Assembly: GCF_005217455.1 (NCBI RefSeq)
Contig: NZ_SZPQ01000015.1
Coordinates: 99,219 to 163,218, forward strand
DNA: 64,000 nt
DNA from: Martelella alba
GTDB lineage: Bacteria > Pseudomonadota > Gammaproteobacteria > Enterobacterales > Enterobacteriaceae
Reading direction: 5' to 3'
Shown: positions 28,133-36,847 of the stretch, one piece after another
Layout of the letters: every line of letters starts with the position of its first letter
How positions within the stretch are numbered: the stretch's first letter is position 1
Position numbers and translations under genes: made by a program
Notes under the pieces: model-generated
What the model was told of the DNA's origin: nothing
Databases searched by the model: none
Seen by the model: only the letters and a program-made list of their open reading frames with translations

Positions 28133-28933
28133 ATGTTACGCAAACTGGCGTTGCATCTGGGGCTTATCGTCGCTTGTCTGGCGGTGGCGCTGCCGCCGCT
28201 CTGGGCGTTGCGCACCAGCCTTGTGCCGGAATCCATGGCTTACAGCACAGCGGTTTTCCCCGCATTGTCCTTAGAAAATTACCGCGGATTATTGCACGGC
28301 GTTGATTTTCTGACCCATTACGGCAACAGCCTGATCGTCGCTTTTTGTTCCGTTGCGCTGGCCATGCCCCTGGCCGCCGCCACCGGCTATGCCTTTGCCA
28401 GGTACCGCACCGGCGGTCGCGCGGCGCGTTTCATCATGCTCGCCACGCAAATGTTGCCGGCGGTGGCGCTGGTATTGCCGGCGTTTGCGCTATTGCGCGC
28501 CATGGGACTGACCAATTCGCTGCTGGGCCTGACGCTGGTGTACGCCGCGCTGAACCTGCCTTTTCTCACCTGGATCCTGATGGGCTTTTTCGAAGGGATC
28601 CCGGTGGACCTGGAGTGGGCGGCGGTCACCGACGGCGCCACGGCCTGGGGGGCCTTTTACCATGTGATTTTGCCGGTCTCGCTGCCTGGACTGGCCGCGG
28701 CGGGGGTGCTCGGGTTCATTCTGTCATGGAATGAATTTCTCTTCGCCCTGGTGCTGAGCGGTCCGCAAACGTCCACCATTCCGGTGGCGCTGGCGGCGCT
28801 GCAAACCTCCAACGGCGTGCAGATCGGCAAAGTTTCGGCGGGCATTGTGCTGGCTATCCTGCCGCTTATCGTGGCCTCGCATTTTATCCAGCGTTTTATC
28901 GTCAAGGGACTGACTTTCGGCAGCGTTAAATAA
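28133..28933 (+). CDS. Carbohydrate ABC transporter permease, MalG type
   Basis: A 266-residue BPD_transp_1 permease with six predicted membrane segments, the first at about 10-28. The EAA loop that docks the ATPase is seen as EWAAVTDGATAWGAFYHVILP, and the extreme C-terminus FIQRFIVKGLTFGSVK is the MalG-type end. GAGGAGG lies just before the ATG. Gene order ATPase-MalG-binding protein-MalF is reversed compared with many CUT1 operons. Confidence 0.9.
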   Translation: MLRKLALHLGLIVACLAVALPPLWALRTSLVPESMAYSTAVFPALSLENYRGLLHGVDFLTHYGNSLIVAFCSVALAMPLAAATGYAFARYRTGGRAARFIMLATQMLPAVALVLPAFALLRAMGLTNSLLGLTLVYAALNLPFLTWILMGFFEGIPVDLEWAAVTDGATAWGAFYHVILPVSLPGLAAAGVLGFILSWNEFLFALVLSGPQTSTIPVALAALQTSNGVQIGKVSAGIVLAILPLIVASHFIQRFIVKGLTFGSVK

Positions 28934-28988
28934 GCACTCACGCAATGGGCAACCCACTGCGTCACCGCAAACACACAGGAGACCCACC

Positions 28989-30263
28989 ATGTCGTTAATG
29001 AAAAAAAGTTTATATTTATCCGGCCTGGCGCTGTTGACCGCCGCCATGCACGTTCAGGCCAAAGAAGTGGTTCTGCGCGCCCTGATGGAGGATGTGCCGG
29101 AAACGCATATTATCGAACAAATGTTACCGCAATTTGAAAAACAAACCGGTATCAAGGTGGAATTTGAAAAAATCGGCTACGGCGATATGCACGATAAGCT
29201 GGTATCTCAGTTGATTGCGCCGCAAAGCTATTACAATCTCCTGGAAGTGGATTTTCTCTGGGCGGGAGAATTTCCCAACGCGGGATGGCTGACAGATCTG
29301 ACGCCGATGATGCGAAAGGCCAACTACGACACCTCAAGCTTTATTCCCTCGACGCTCTCACTGCTAAACCACGACAGCGGCCACACGTATATTCTGCCCA
29401 TGTATAACTATTCCATGGGCCTGATTTACCGCACCGATCTTCTAAAGGATCCGGCGTTGCAAAAACAATACGCGTCCCTGACCGGCAAGCCGCTGGCCTT
29501 GCCGCAAACGCTGGATGACTATGTTGCCCTGGCCCGCTTCATCAAAGAGAAAAAACACATCGCCGGGGCGGCAATGCAGGGACAACGGGGCGATCCCAAC
29601 AGTATGGAGTTTTCCAACTACCTGTTCGCCGCCGGCGGCGAGTACCTCGACGACGACAACCACGTGGTGTTAAACAGCCCCGCGGGTAAAAAGGCGCTGA
29701 CGCTTTATGTCGACGCCATCCAACACGCCGCGCAGTCTGGCGCGCTGTCGGCCACACTGGACGATACCATGCGTCTGATGTGCAGCGGTCAGGCGTTCAG
29801 CATGATTACCTATTGGTGGATGCTGCCGCAACTGGATAACCAGAAAGCCTGCCCGGCGGTGGCGGGTAAGTTGGCTCTGGCGCCAATGCCGGGCGGCCAT
29901 GGCGAAAGCGGCGGCTGGGGCTGGGGTATTCCGAAGAACGTATCGCCGGAAGAAAAGCAGGCCGCCTGGACGTTTATCCAATGGGTACAGGGCAAACCCA
30001 TTGCAACGGAGCGGGCGTTGCAAGGCCATGCGCCGGTGAGGACCGATGTCTACCGGGATCCGGCGGTATTGGCCAAGTTCCCCTACTATCAAACCGCGCA
30101 GCAGGTGGTGGCCGGCGGTAAATCCTTCCCGATCTTCACCTACTCGGCGCAATACGAAGACGTTCTGGGCACGCAGTTGTCCCAGGTGGCGGGTGGCCAG
30201 GGCACGGTGGACGGCGCGTTGGCCCAGGCGGCCGACCAGCTTGAAAAGTTGATGAAAAAGTGA
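28989..30263 (+). CDS. Carbohydrate ABC transporter substrate-binding protein (CUT1)
   Basis: A 424-residue SBP_bac_1 protein with a signal peptide at about 1-24 (LYLSGLALLTAAMHVQA then KEVV). The mature part has the CUT1 lobes: FEKQTGIKVEFEKIGYGDMHDKL, a central aromatic-rich sugar site with GGWGWGIPKN, and PEEKQAAWTFIQW. AGGAG precedes the ATG. The size and aromatic content fit a sugar, sugar alcohol or small oligosaccharide; the ligand is unknown. Confidence 0.9.
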   Translation: MSLMKKSLYLSGLALLTAAMHVQAKEVVLRALMEDVPETHIIEQMLPQFEKQTGIKVEFEKIGYGDMHDKLVSQLIAPQSYYNLLEVDFLWAGEFPNAGWLTDLTPMMRKANYDTSSFIPSTLSLLNHDSGHTYILPMYNYSMGLIYRTDLLKDPALQKQYASLTGKPLALPQTLDDYVALARFIKEKKHIAGAAMQGQRGDPNSMEFSNYLFAAGGEYLDDDNHVVLNSPAGKKALTLYVDAIQHAAQSGALSATLDDTMRLMCSGQAFSMITYWWMLPQLDNQKACPAVAGKLALAPMPGGHGESGGWGWGIPKNVSPEEKQAAWTFIQWVQGKPIATERALQGHAPVRTDVYRDPAVLAKFPYYQTAQQVVAGGKSFPIFTYSAQYEDVLGTQLSQVAGGQGTVDGALAQAADQLEKLMKK

Positions 30264-30269
30264 GTGACC

Positions 30270-31190
30270 ATGTTTGCGAAACTGACGGCCGCGCCGATGC
30301 GGCGGGGTAAACCCGGCTGGGCCGGGTTCGATCGGTTACGCCTGACCGGTTGGGCATTCGCCTCGCCGGGACTGCTGGCGCTGGCCATTGTCCTGGGTTT
30401 CCCGGTCGCCTATGCCGTGGCGCTGGCCTTCTCCTCATTTACCCTGATGCGACCGGCCCTGGCGCCGTTCGCCGGCATTGATAATTTTGTCGCCGTATTG
30501 AGTGACGGCGCATTCTGGACGGCGGCCTGGCTAACCATCAAATACTCGGTGATCACCGTGGCCGGCGAGTTTGCGGTCGGCCTCGGCATCGCCCTGATGC
30601 TGAACCGGGTCGTCAAAACCCGGCCGATTTACTTCGCCCTACTGACCATCCCGATGGCCATTTCTCCGGTTTGCGTCGCCCTAATCTGGCGGATGTTGCT
30701 CCAGCCCAACCTGGGGATCGTGAATCATCTCCTGGAGAGCTGGGGACTGGCCAGAGTGGACTGGCTGGGCGATCCGACCATGGCGTTCTGGAGTATGGCG
30801 TTTATCGATATCTGGCAGCAAATGTCGTTTGTGGTGTTGATCCTGGCCGCCGGTCTGGCCGCGCTGCCCGCCGATCCTTATGAAGCGGCGGAAATGGATG
30901 GCGCGCGGCGCTGGCAGCAATTTTGGTATATCACGCTGCCTATGTTGCGTCCCGTGGCGGCCATCGCGGTGGTGATTCAATTGATCAATGAGTTGCGTAC
31001 CTACGATCTGCCGTATGTGCTGACCCGTGGCGGTCCCGGCACCGCCACTGAAGTCTTGAGTTTTTTTGCCTACCGCAGGGCCTTCCTCGGCCTGTCCATT
31101 AACGAAGGATCGGCCGCCGCGTTGGTTTTACTGCTTATTGTTCTGGTCATGACGGTGATATTCTTCGCGATGCTGGAGCGTCGCCGCTAG
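30270..31190 (+). CDS. Carbohydrate ABC transporter permease, MalF type
   Basis: A 306-residue permease with six to seven membrane segments (first at about 28-50, GLLALAIVLGFPVAYAVAL). The EAA loop is PYEAAEMDGARRWQQFWYITLP. The ATG at 30270 is chosen; a GTG at 30264, right after the preceding stop, would add two residues. It completes the CUT1 importer with the 28133 partner. Confidence 0.9.
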   Translation: MFAKLTAAPMRRGKPGWAGFDRLRLTGWAFASPGLLALAIVLGFPVAYAVALAFSSFTLMRPALAPFAGIDNFVAVLSDGAFWTAAWLTIKYSVITVAGEFAVGLGIALMLNRVVKTRPIYFALLTIPMAISPVCVALIWRMLLQPNLGIVNHLLESWGLARVDWLGDPTMAFWSMAFIDIWQQMSFVVLILAAGLAALPADPYEAAEMDGARRWQQFWYITLPMLRPVAAIAVVIQLINELRTYDLPYVLTRGGPGTATEVLSFFAYRRAFLGLSINEGSAAALVLLLIVLVMTVIFFAMLERRR

Positions 31191-31258
31191 CGCGGGCATT
31201 GATTGCGGTTTCCTCCGGCGCATTAGCGTATCGAAGAGCTCAGTGGAGGAAAACAGGC

Positions 31259-32035
31259 ATGTTATCGGAACGATTGGCGACGGCCGTGCGAATTGCCGCC
31301 GAAGGCGCCGATTTGGCGCTATGGCATTTCCGGCGACGCGACGAATTGACCTTGAACAGCAAACGCGCCCAGGATTTCGTGTCCGAGGCCGATACGGCGG
31401 TAGAGCGCCAGATGCGGGGATGTTTACGGGAATGTTTTCCCGGCGACAATATTATTGGCGAGGAGCTGGGCGGCGAGTGGGACGATTCGCCGAGCTGGGT
31501 TATCGACCCTATTGACGGTACGGCCAATTTTCTGCGCGGCTCGCCGCTATGGGGGGTGTCCCTCGGGTTGCTGGTGAAGCGCAAACCGATTATCGGCGTG
31601 ATTATCCTGCCGGTACTAAACGATGTGATGGCGGCGGAGGCCGGCCAGGGATTGTATCGCAACGGCCAGCCCTATCAGCGGGATAATCGCTACGACACGG
31701 TGCAGATGGTGTCGCTGGGGGACAGTCATGACGATGCCCTGTCTGATGCCTCGGCATTTTATGAGGGGCTGCGTCGGGCGCAATGGTCGGTGGAATGCTA
31801 CCACTGTACCACGGTGGGAATGGTCTTCGCCGCCAAGGGGATAGTCGGCGGCCATCTGCAGCGGCGTACCCATCTCTGGGACATTGCCGGCGGGCTGACA
31901 ATTTGCGCCGAGGCCGGACTTGAGGTGACGCACGGGATCAACGGCGACGATACCCGCCACATGTCCGTGGCGGCGGGCGTCCCGGCATTACTTCGGGCGG
32001 TTAGGCCGCTCTGGCCCGACCTGGCGCCCTGTTGA
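31259..32035 (+). CDS. Inositol monophosphatase family phosphatase
   Basis: A 258-residue IMPase-fold enzyme. The metal site Glu68-Glu69 (IGEELGG), the signature DPIDGT (83-88) with both Asp, and the distal WDIAGG are intact, so Mg-dependent phosphatase activity is expected. TGGAGGA lies 8 bases before the ATG at 31259. It follows the importer by 68 bases and probably belongs to that operon, where it may dephosphorylate a sugar or polyol phosphate. Inositol, 3'-phosphoadenosine phosphate or fructose bisphosphate are alternatives. Confidence 0.87.
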   Translation: MLSERLATAVRIAAEGADLALWHFRRRDELTLNSKRAQDFVSEADTAVERQMRGCLRECFPGDNIIGEELGGEWDDSPSWVIDPIDGTANFLRGSPLWGVSLGLLVKRKPIIGVIILPVLNDVMAAEAGQGLYRNGQPYQRDNRYDTVQMVSLGDSHDDALSDASAFYEGLRRAQWSVECYHCTTVGMVFAAKGIVGGHLQRRTHLWDIAGGLTICAEAGLEVTHGINGDDTRHMSVAAGVPALLRAVRPLWPDLAPC

Positions 32036-32164
32036 TCGTTCGTTGGGCCGCCGGCGGACTTTCGCGACCGGGTGCGAAGTGCTAAAGTTAACCTTGTTGC
32101 GGATATTTCCGTCAGCGGTGTGATCTACCCGCGCCTCCAACTGTAAATATGGCGGTGAAGCTGA

Positions 32165-33097
32165 ATGGATTTTAAAGACTACTATGCCGCGCTGGGTGTC
32201 GAACCCACGGCTGATCTCAACACAATCAAAACCGCCTATCGCCGTCTGGCCCGTAAATACCACCCCGATGTCAGCAAGGAACCCGATGCCGAAAGCCGCT
32301 TCAAAGACGTCGCGGAAGCCTACGAGGTGCTAAAGGACAGCGCCCGTCGCGCTGAATATGATGAGCTGCGCAAGTACGGGCGGAACGGACGCTTCGAGGC
32401 GCCGCCGGGCTGGCAGCCCAGTGGCGGCGGCGATACGGCGGAGGATTTCCAATCGCAGGATTTCTCCGATTTCTTTGCGTCGGTGTTCGGCGCCCATGCC
32501 CGCTCGGCGCAGCGCGAACAGTCGCCCAGGCGTGGCCGGGACGTGGAAATCGAGGTGGCGGTATTTCTGGAGGAAACCCTTAAGGAACATCAGCGCACCA
32601 TCAGTTACCAGCTGCCTGCCGCCGAACCGTTCGGCGGTCGCGGACAGCCCGTCGGCAAGACGCTGAAAGTCAAAATTCCCGCCGGCGTGGCGGATGGCGA
32701 TCGAATCCGGGTCAAGGGACAAGGACCGGCGGGTCCCGGCGGCGGGCCGAATGGCGATCTATACCTGGTCATCCGCATCGCCCCGCATCCCCTTTTTGAT
32801 ATCGACGGCAACAACCTGCTGGTGACGCTGCCGCTGGCCCCGTGGGAAGCGGCGTTGGGCGCCAAGGTCACGGTACCGACGCTCACCGGCAAGATAACCT
32901 TGTCCGTCCCACCCAACAGCCAGACCGGCCAGCAATTGCGCGTTAAGGGCAAGGGATTGCAGGGCAGGCGGGGCGTCGGGGACCTCTACGCCTTAATCAA
33001 AGTGGTGATGCCGCCGCAGGCCGATGAGCGGGCGAAAAAGCTCTGGGCCGATATCGCCGCGCAATGCGCGTTCAATCCTCGTGCGCAATGGGAGTGA
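32165..33097 (+). CDS. cbpA: Curved DNA-binding protein CbpA (DnaJ-type co-chaperone)
   Basis: A 310-residue class II J-domain protein. The J-domain is at 1-70 with the essential HPD in YHPDVS, followed by a Gly/Phe-poor linker with a GG-rich patch and two C-terminal beta domains (about 120-300; [34 protein letters not shown]). CbpA assists DnaK and binds curved DNA in stationary phase. cbpM follows after six bases, the E. coli arrangement, in which CbpM inhibits CbpA. Confidence 0.95.
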   Translation: MDFKDYYAALGVEPTADLNTIKTAYRRLARKYHPDVSKEPDAESRFKDVAEAYEVLKDSARRAEYDELRKYGRNGRFEAPPGWQPSGGGDTAEDFQSQDFSDFFASVFGAHARSAQREQSPRRGRDVEIEVAVFLEETLKEHQRTISYQLPAAEPFGGRGQPVGKTLKVKIPAGVADGDRIRVKGQGPAGPGGGPNGDLYLVIRIAPHPLFDIDGNNLLVTLPLAPWEAALGAKVTVPTLTGKITLSVPPNSQTGQQLRVKGKGLQGRRGVGDLYALIKVVMPPQADERAKKLWADIAAQCAFNPRAQWE

Positions 33098-33103
33098 CAG
33101 AAC

Positions 33104-33406
33104 ATGACCGACGTCAGGGTAACTCTTGAAGTGACGGAATTTTGCCAATATGCCAGTATTTCCCGCGATGAGCTGTTGGAGGTCGTCGCCCTTGGCATTA
33201 TCGCGCCGAGAGGGGAAGCGGACGACGAATGGCGTTTTGATACGGATGCCTTGGCCGAGATCCGCCGGGCGCAACGATTGCGCCGGGAACTGGAGCTGGA
33301 TTGGCCCGGCATTGCCCTAGCGGTGGGCCTGCTGGATGATATCCGTCGTCTTAAGGCGGAGAATCGCCGCCTGCGGCAACGGTTGGATCGGTTTTTACTG
33401 AAATAA
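33104..33406 (+). CDS. cbpM: Chaperone modulator CbpM
   Basis: A 100-residue MerR-like protein. The N-terminal half has FCQYASISRDELLEVVALGII and the C-terminal half a long Arg/Leu helix ending LRQRLDRFL. In E. coli CbpM binds the CbpA J-domain and blocks its DnaK and DNA functions. Length and position match that pair. Confidence 0.92.
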   Translation: MTDVRVTLEVTEFCQYASISRDELLEVVALGIIAPRGEADDEWRFDTDALAEIRRAQRLRRELELDWPGIALAVGLLDDIRRLKAENRRLRQRLDRFLLK

Positions 33407-33407
33407 T

Positions 33408-33716
33408 GAATCTGAATTCACCTTCGCTTTTCATCTCCTCGACATTGCGCCAGGCATTCTGGATCAGATCGCCGGTAAAATGACTCGCTGTTTCGGTGAA
33501 CGGCGCGCGTTTTTGGCATTGGGCGTCGTCGGCCTTATCTGTGCGTTGCCGCTGTTTTTTAAGTGGCGGCGATTTACGGCTTGGCATACCGCCAGGGCAT
33601 GGACTAAGGAGAAAGTGATGGCGGTGTGCTCGGCGGCGCTGCAACCGGCGGGGATCATCCTGCTGGTGACCGGGGCCGGCGGCGTATTCTAGCAGGTGCT
33701 GGTGGATGCCGGCGCT
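33408..33716 (+). pseudogene. Remnant of a GntP-family gluconate/polyol permease
   Basis: Starting from 33408 the frame shows IAGKMTRCFGERRAFLALG and then VVGLICALPLFF, matching an internal GntP-family block. The sequence degenerates for about 25 codons, then resumes as EKVMAVCSAALQPAGIILL and TGAGGVF. A TAG stop at 33690 is followed in the same frame by QVLVDAG, the normal continuation. There is no start, the N- and C-terminal parts are missing and the middle is deleted, so this is a decayed gene. Confidence 0.75.
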
Positions 33717-33786
33717 GCGCCGGCCAGGCCCGCAAATAATCACAAGGCAGGGAAAAGAAAAACGCTTATGAACGGATTCAATGAAA

Positions 33787-34374
33787 TCAGAAGCGATAGC
33801 CTATCCCAATGTTAAAGGTATTCAGGATGTTTGATTTTTCACCCGTTGCCTTGTACCTGATGCCTTCATAGCCGATATCTATTGCCATATCCTGCCGGGG
33901 ATTGAACTGCAGGCCGGCCCCAAACAGCATGTTTGCCGATTTTTCACTGTCATGGTAACTGTGCGTTAATGTTTTATCCTGACGATTCTGTTCGTATCCT
34001 TGCGATTTGATTTGGGTGTAATTCATCCCCACCAGACCATAGAGGCTGACAAATTCATTAAAACGGTAAGCCGGGCCTACCGAAAAGTTGAAAAGCTTAG
34101 TATGTGCATTGTTAATATCAATGTAAGAAAACGTCGCTGTCTGGCTGGACGTTTTACTGCTTAAGTAAGTCAGCGAGGAAATAACGCTAACAGGGCTGTC
34201 CCACTCATAGCGATACTTCACATTGACCCCTTTGGGTGTGAAGGGATTACCCTCGTCCTTGACTCTTTCACTTTGCGCATACCCCAGCGATACCGTGTGA
34301 TGGGTTTCGGCCGCGGCATGGAAACTGTTCCCCAGGGTGGCGCAGGCAAGCAGCGCTAAATAAAGCTTTTTCAT
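33787..34374 (-). CDS. Ail/OmpX/PagC-family outer-membrane protein
   Basis: A 195-residue protein with a signal peptide (about 1-22, LYLALLACATLGNSF then HAAAE) and an eight-stranded barrel pattern. It opens with HHTVSLGYAQS, has KGVNVKYRYEWD, and ends NTFNIGIGYRF with the terminal Phe needed for barrel insertion. Relatives such as Ail, PagC and OmpX act in serum resistance, adhesion or envelope stress. The gene is more AT-rich than cbpAM, and a 675-base AT-rich gap lies upstream, which suggests acquisition. Confidence 0.88.
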   Translation of the reverse strand: MKKLYLALLACATLGNSFHAAAETHHTVSLGYAQSERVKDEGNPFTPKGVNVKYRYEWDSPVSVISSLTYLSSKTSSQTATFSYIDINNAHTKLFNFSVGPAYRFNEFVSLYGLVGMNYTQIKSQGYEQNRQDKTLTHSYHDSEKSANMLFGAGLQFNPRQDMAIDIGYEGIRYKATGEKSNILNTFNIGIGYRF

Positions 34375-34639
34375 TATATTGTCCTTAATTTGGTTACCAC
34401 TACTATTATTGGTTGGATAAATAAATTAGCTCATCCGAATGCACAATTATCCTCGCGTATTTTCCCTCAAAAATCGGCAATTATTGGACGTGTGGCTGAT
34501 ACTAAATACAATTTCTGGAAAAAGCTCGAAAAAAAATGAACTTCTCTGTAAAAATAGGCGATAAATTTTATTTGTTTAGGAAAGTGTGAGTATGTGGCTT
34601 TATTCATTATTTTTTTAAGATTAATGATTAAATATATAT

Positions 34640-34760
34640 TTTGACTACTTCAAGCCGCATTGCGGCGGCAAGGGAGCGGTACATTCGTCGGAGCCCGATT
34701 ACACCGCACATGACGGGTCTTGAATGAGAGACCGGCGGTCTTTCACCCTCCGCAGGACCT
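34640..34760 (-). repeat. Dispersed palindromic intergenic repeat, partial inverted copy
   Basis: On the minus strand this reads as the end half of the 10921 family: CTTGCCGCCGCAATGCGGCTTGAAG corresponds to the conserved CTTGCCGTCGCGATGCGACTTGA segment, with inverted GAGAGACCGGCGGTCTTTC inside. The rest of the 34375-35049 gap is AT-rich with no gene I can support. Confidence 0.6.
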
Positions 34761-35049
34761 GAAACAACGCATTCAGAGCGCCCAAAAGCCGGTAAATACA
34801 CTCGCCAGGGCCGGGGGGCCTTTTACCCGGCGCGCCGTAAAACACCCGCCGCGCATCGCGCCGATAGGCCTTGGCGGGCTGGCGGCGGGTTGAGAATCGG
34901 GGATAACGCCAACGGACGGGGGGCGTGACACTTTGTGACCTGCGGATAAATTTTGCAATCCCTTCTCGACAGTCAAGGAAGGATTTTTTATAGTGGGCGT
35001 TAATTATTCAACTCAATGTCTCACCGACCCATTCGCCAAGAGGAATATC

Positions 35050-35724
35050 ATGAATCCAGAGCAAGTCACGGCATGTCTCAAAAAAGGACGTGGGCGCCCG
35101 AAGCAATTCGACCGTGATATCGCTCTGGATAAGGCGCTGGATTTATTCTGGCGTCATGGGTATGAAGCCACTTCCATGTCCGATCTGGTGGAAGCCACCG
35201 GCGCCAAGGCGCCGACGCTATATGCCGAATTCGGCAATAAAGAAGGGCTATTCAAAGCGGCGGTGGACCGTTACGTCGCCCGATTCGCCGAGAAGGGCAA
35301 AGCCTTGCTGAACCGGCCGGGCAGTACCGTCCATGAGGCCATCGAATGCTTCTTCCGCGCGGCCGCCCACACCTTTACCGATAAGAGCCTGCCTTCCGGC
35401 TGTTTCATCATCTGCACCTCGGCGGCGCTTTCCGCGTCTTCCGAGGAAGTGGCCCGTATGCTGAAATGCCGCCATCATTTACAGGAAAATACTCTGCGCG
35501 AGTTTTTGCTGGCCAGGCAGTCGCAGGGGGAAATAGACGCACGGCTTCCGGTGGCGGCTTTGGCGAAATACCTGGCCTGCACTTTGCAGGGCATGTCGGT
35601 GCAGGCTCGCGATGGCGCTTCGCGGCAGGAACTGGACACCATCGTTTCGGCGCTGATGTCGGTATGGCCGGCGCTGACCCATCTTTCGGCCGAACAACTG
35701 CGGCAGGAAACCGCCGAAGCCTGA
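35050..35724 (+). CDS. TetR/AcrR-family transcriptional regulator
   Basis: A 224-residue TetR repressor. The N-terminal HTH spans about 20-65 (DKALDLFWRHGYEATSMSDLVEATGAKAPTLYAEFGNKEGLF) and is followed by an all-helical ligand domain. The ATG at 35050 has AGAGG upstream; a GTG/ATG at 34993 would extend by 19 residues without a ribosome site. It is tail to tail with the cytochrome b561 gene. Its target is unknown. Confidence 0.88.
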   Translation: MNPEQVTACLKKGRGRPKQFDRDIALDKALDLFWRHGYEATSMSDLVEATGAKAPTLYAEFGNKEGLFKAAVDRYVARFAEKGKALLNRPGSTVHEAIECFFRAAAHTFTDKSLPSGCFIICTSAALSASSEEVARMLKCRHHLQENTLREFLLARQSQGEIDARLPVAALAKYLACTLQGMSVQARDGASRQELDTIVSALMSVWPALTHLSAEQLRQETAEA

Positions 35725-35806
35725 TCCGGCGCCGTCGGTTCGCTCTTTCTGACGGCGAGGCCGGTTATCCGCCACATTCGCCGTCGCACCCACGCCGTTA
35801 AAGGTA

Positions 35807-36382
35807 TTACTTTGCCGGCGGCATCATTCTGCGCAGCGTGTCGTCGCGCAACACATAATGATGGTATAAGGCGGCGCAGGCATGCAGACCGGCGAGAAGG
35901 ATAACGACCCAGGCGGTAAAGGCGTGCAGATTGGCGAATGTCCGGCGCATGAAAGGGTCGACGCCGAAGATATCCGGCACATTGAGCAGGCCGAAGAACG
36001 TAAAGGGTTCACCTTGCGCCCAGCGCAGAAGAAAACCGAGCGCGACTTGCGCTACCACCAGCACATATAACGCCCAGTGGGTCATCCTGGCGAGATTGTT
36101 CAGGAGGGCGGAGGTGGTCGTCGGGGGAGGCAGGTGTCTTCCGGCGGTGGCCCGCCACAGGATACGCAGCAGTATCACCGCCGCCAAAGCGATGCCGAAA
36201 GAGATGTGCAAAGACTGCAATGCCATTCGCCAATAGCTGCCGTGGGGAAAGAAATCCCAGATTTGCGCAATGAGGAAAAGAAAAATCACAATAAACGCTG
36301 TCGCCCAGTGCAGGGTAAGGGTAATTTTATCATAACGAGGACTTAACGCGTTGGCGGGTGAAAGGGAGTGGTGTGACATCAT
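35807..36382 (-). CDS. Cytochrome b561 family membrane protein
   Basis: A 191-residue protein with four membrane helices and the family's haem-ligating His residues (ITLTLHWATAF near the N-terminus, LQSLHISFG, and LHAFTAWVVILLAGLHACAALYHH). E. coli relatives CybB/YodB are superoxide or quinol oxidoreductases in the inner membrane. The start has AGGAAC nearby, with two adjacent ATGs at 36382 and 36379. The promoter probably lies in the AT-rich 36383-36550 stretch. Confidence 0.9.
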   Translation of the reverse strand: MMSHHSLSPANALSPRYDKITLTLHWATAFIVIFLFLIAQIWDFFPHGSYWRMALQSLHISFGIALAAVILLRILWRATAGRHLPPPTTTSALLNNLARMTHWALYVLVVAQVALGFLLRWAQGEPFTFFGLLNVPDIFGVDPFMRRTFANLHAFTAWVVILLAGLHACAALYHHYVLRDDTLRRMMPPAK

Positions 36383-36794
36383 TATGTTCCTGTCTTGGAT
36401 GAAGTATACTCAGTAAACATATCACAAGCTATTTTATTCGGCCTTTTTTAAGAAATCGTTAAGATGTTTGCATATAATAAGTTTTGAAAAGTTAAACGTG
36501 TTGGTGCGCACGCCATATCGCTTCATGACATCGCTGTCTTTTTTTACCTTTCCGAGTGAAGGAATAGCGGGTTAGCCGTGATGTATTTTTTCTCAAATAT
36601 TGGCGCATTGGGCGACTTGGCACGACTTCTCCCTTGTACAGTCCATTAGCGCCTGCGCCTTTTGATACTCCGCTGAGTTTGCAACGGCGGGCTTGACCCT
36701 TGCCCTATCGTTGAACGACGCGGACGTCGCGCTGGCTATCGGCATCCATTGGGGCTGGTGTTCATTAAGCGCGTTCTATGAACATAAACCCTCG

Positions 36795-36826
36795 CTGTAG
36801 GCGCGGGCATCCGTTTGCGCCTACAG
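36795..36826. terminator. Hairpin downstream of the 36848 Ig-protein gene
   Basis: Ten-base arms CTGTAGGCGC and GCGCCTACAG flank 12 bases, 22 bases past the stop codon of the minus-strand gene. No clear T-run follows on the minus strand, so a terminator role is tentative. The remaining gap 36383-36794 shows only a short plus-strand fragment without start (about 36690-36800, membrane-like, stop at 36798) that I cannot identify. Confidence 0.4.
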
Positions 36827-36847
36827 GGGTAGCTGATATTGAGAGCA

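Noticed and set aside
34773..34976. 67-codon minus-strand frame in the gap before the TetR gene
   Set aside because: Low-complexity, no ribosome site and no similarity that I recognise.
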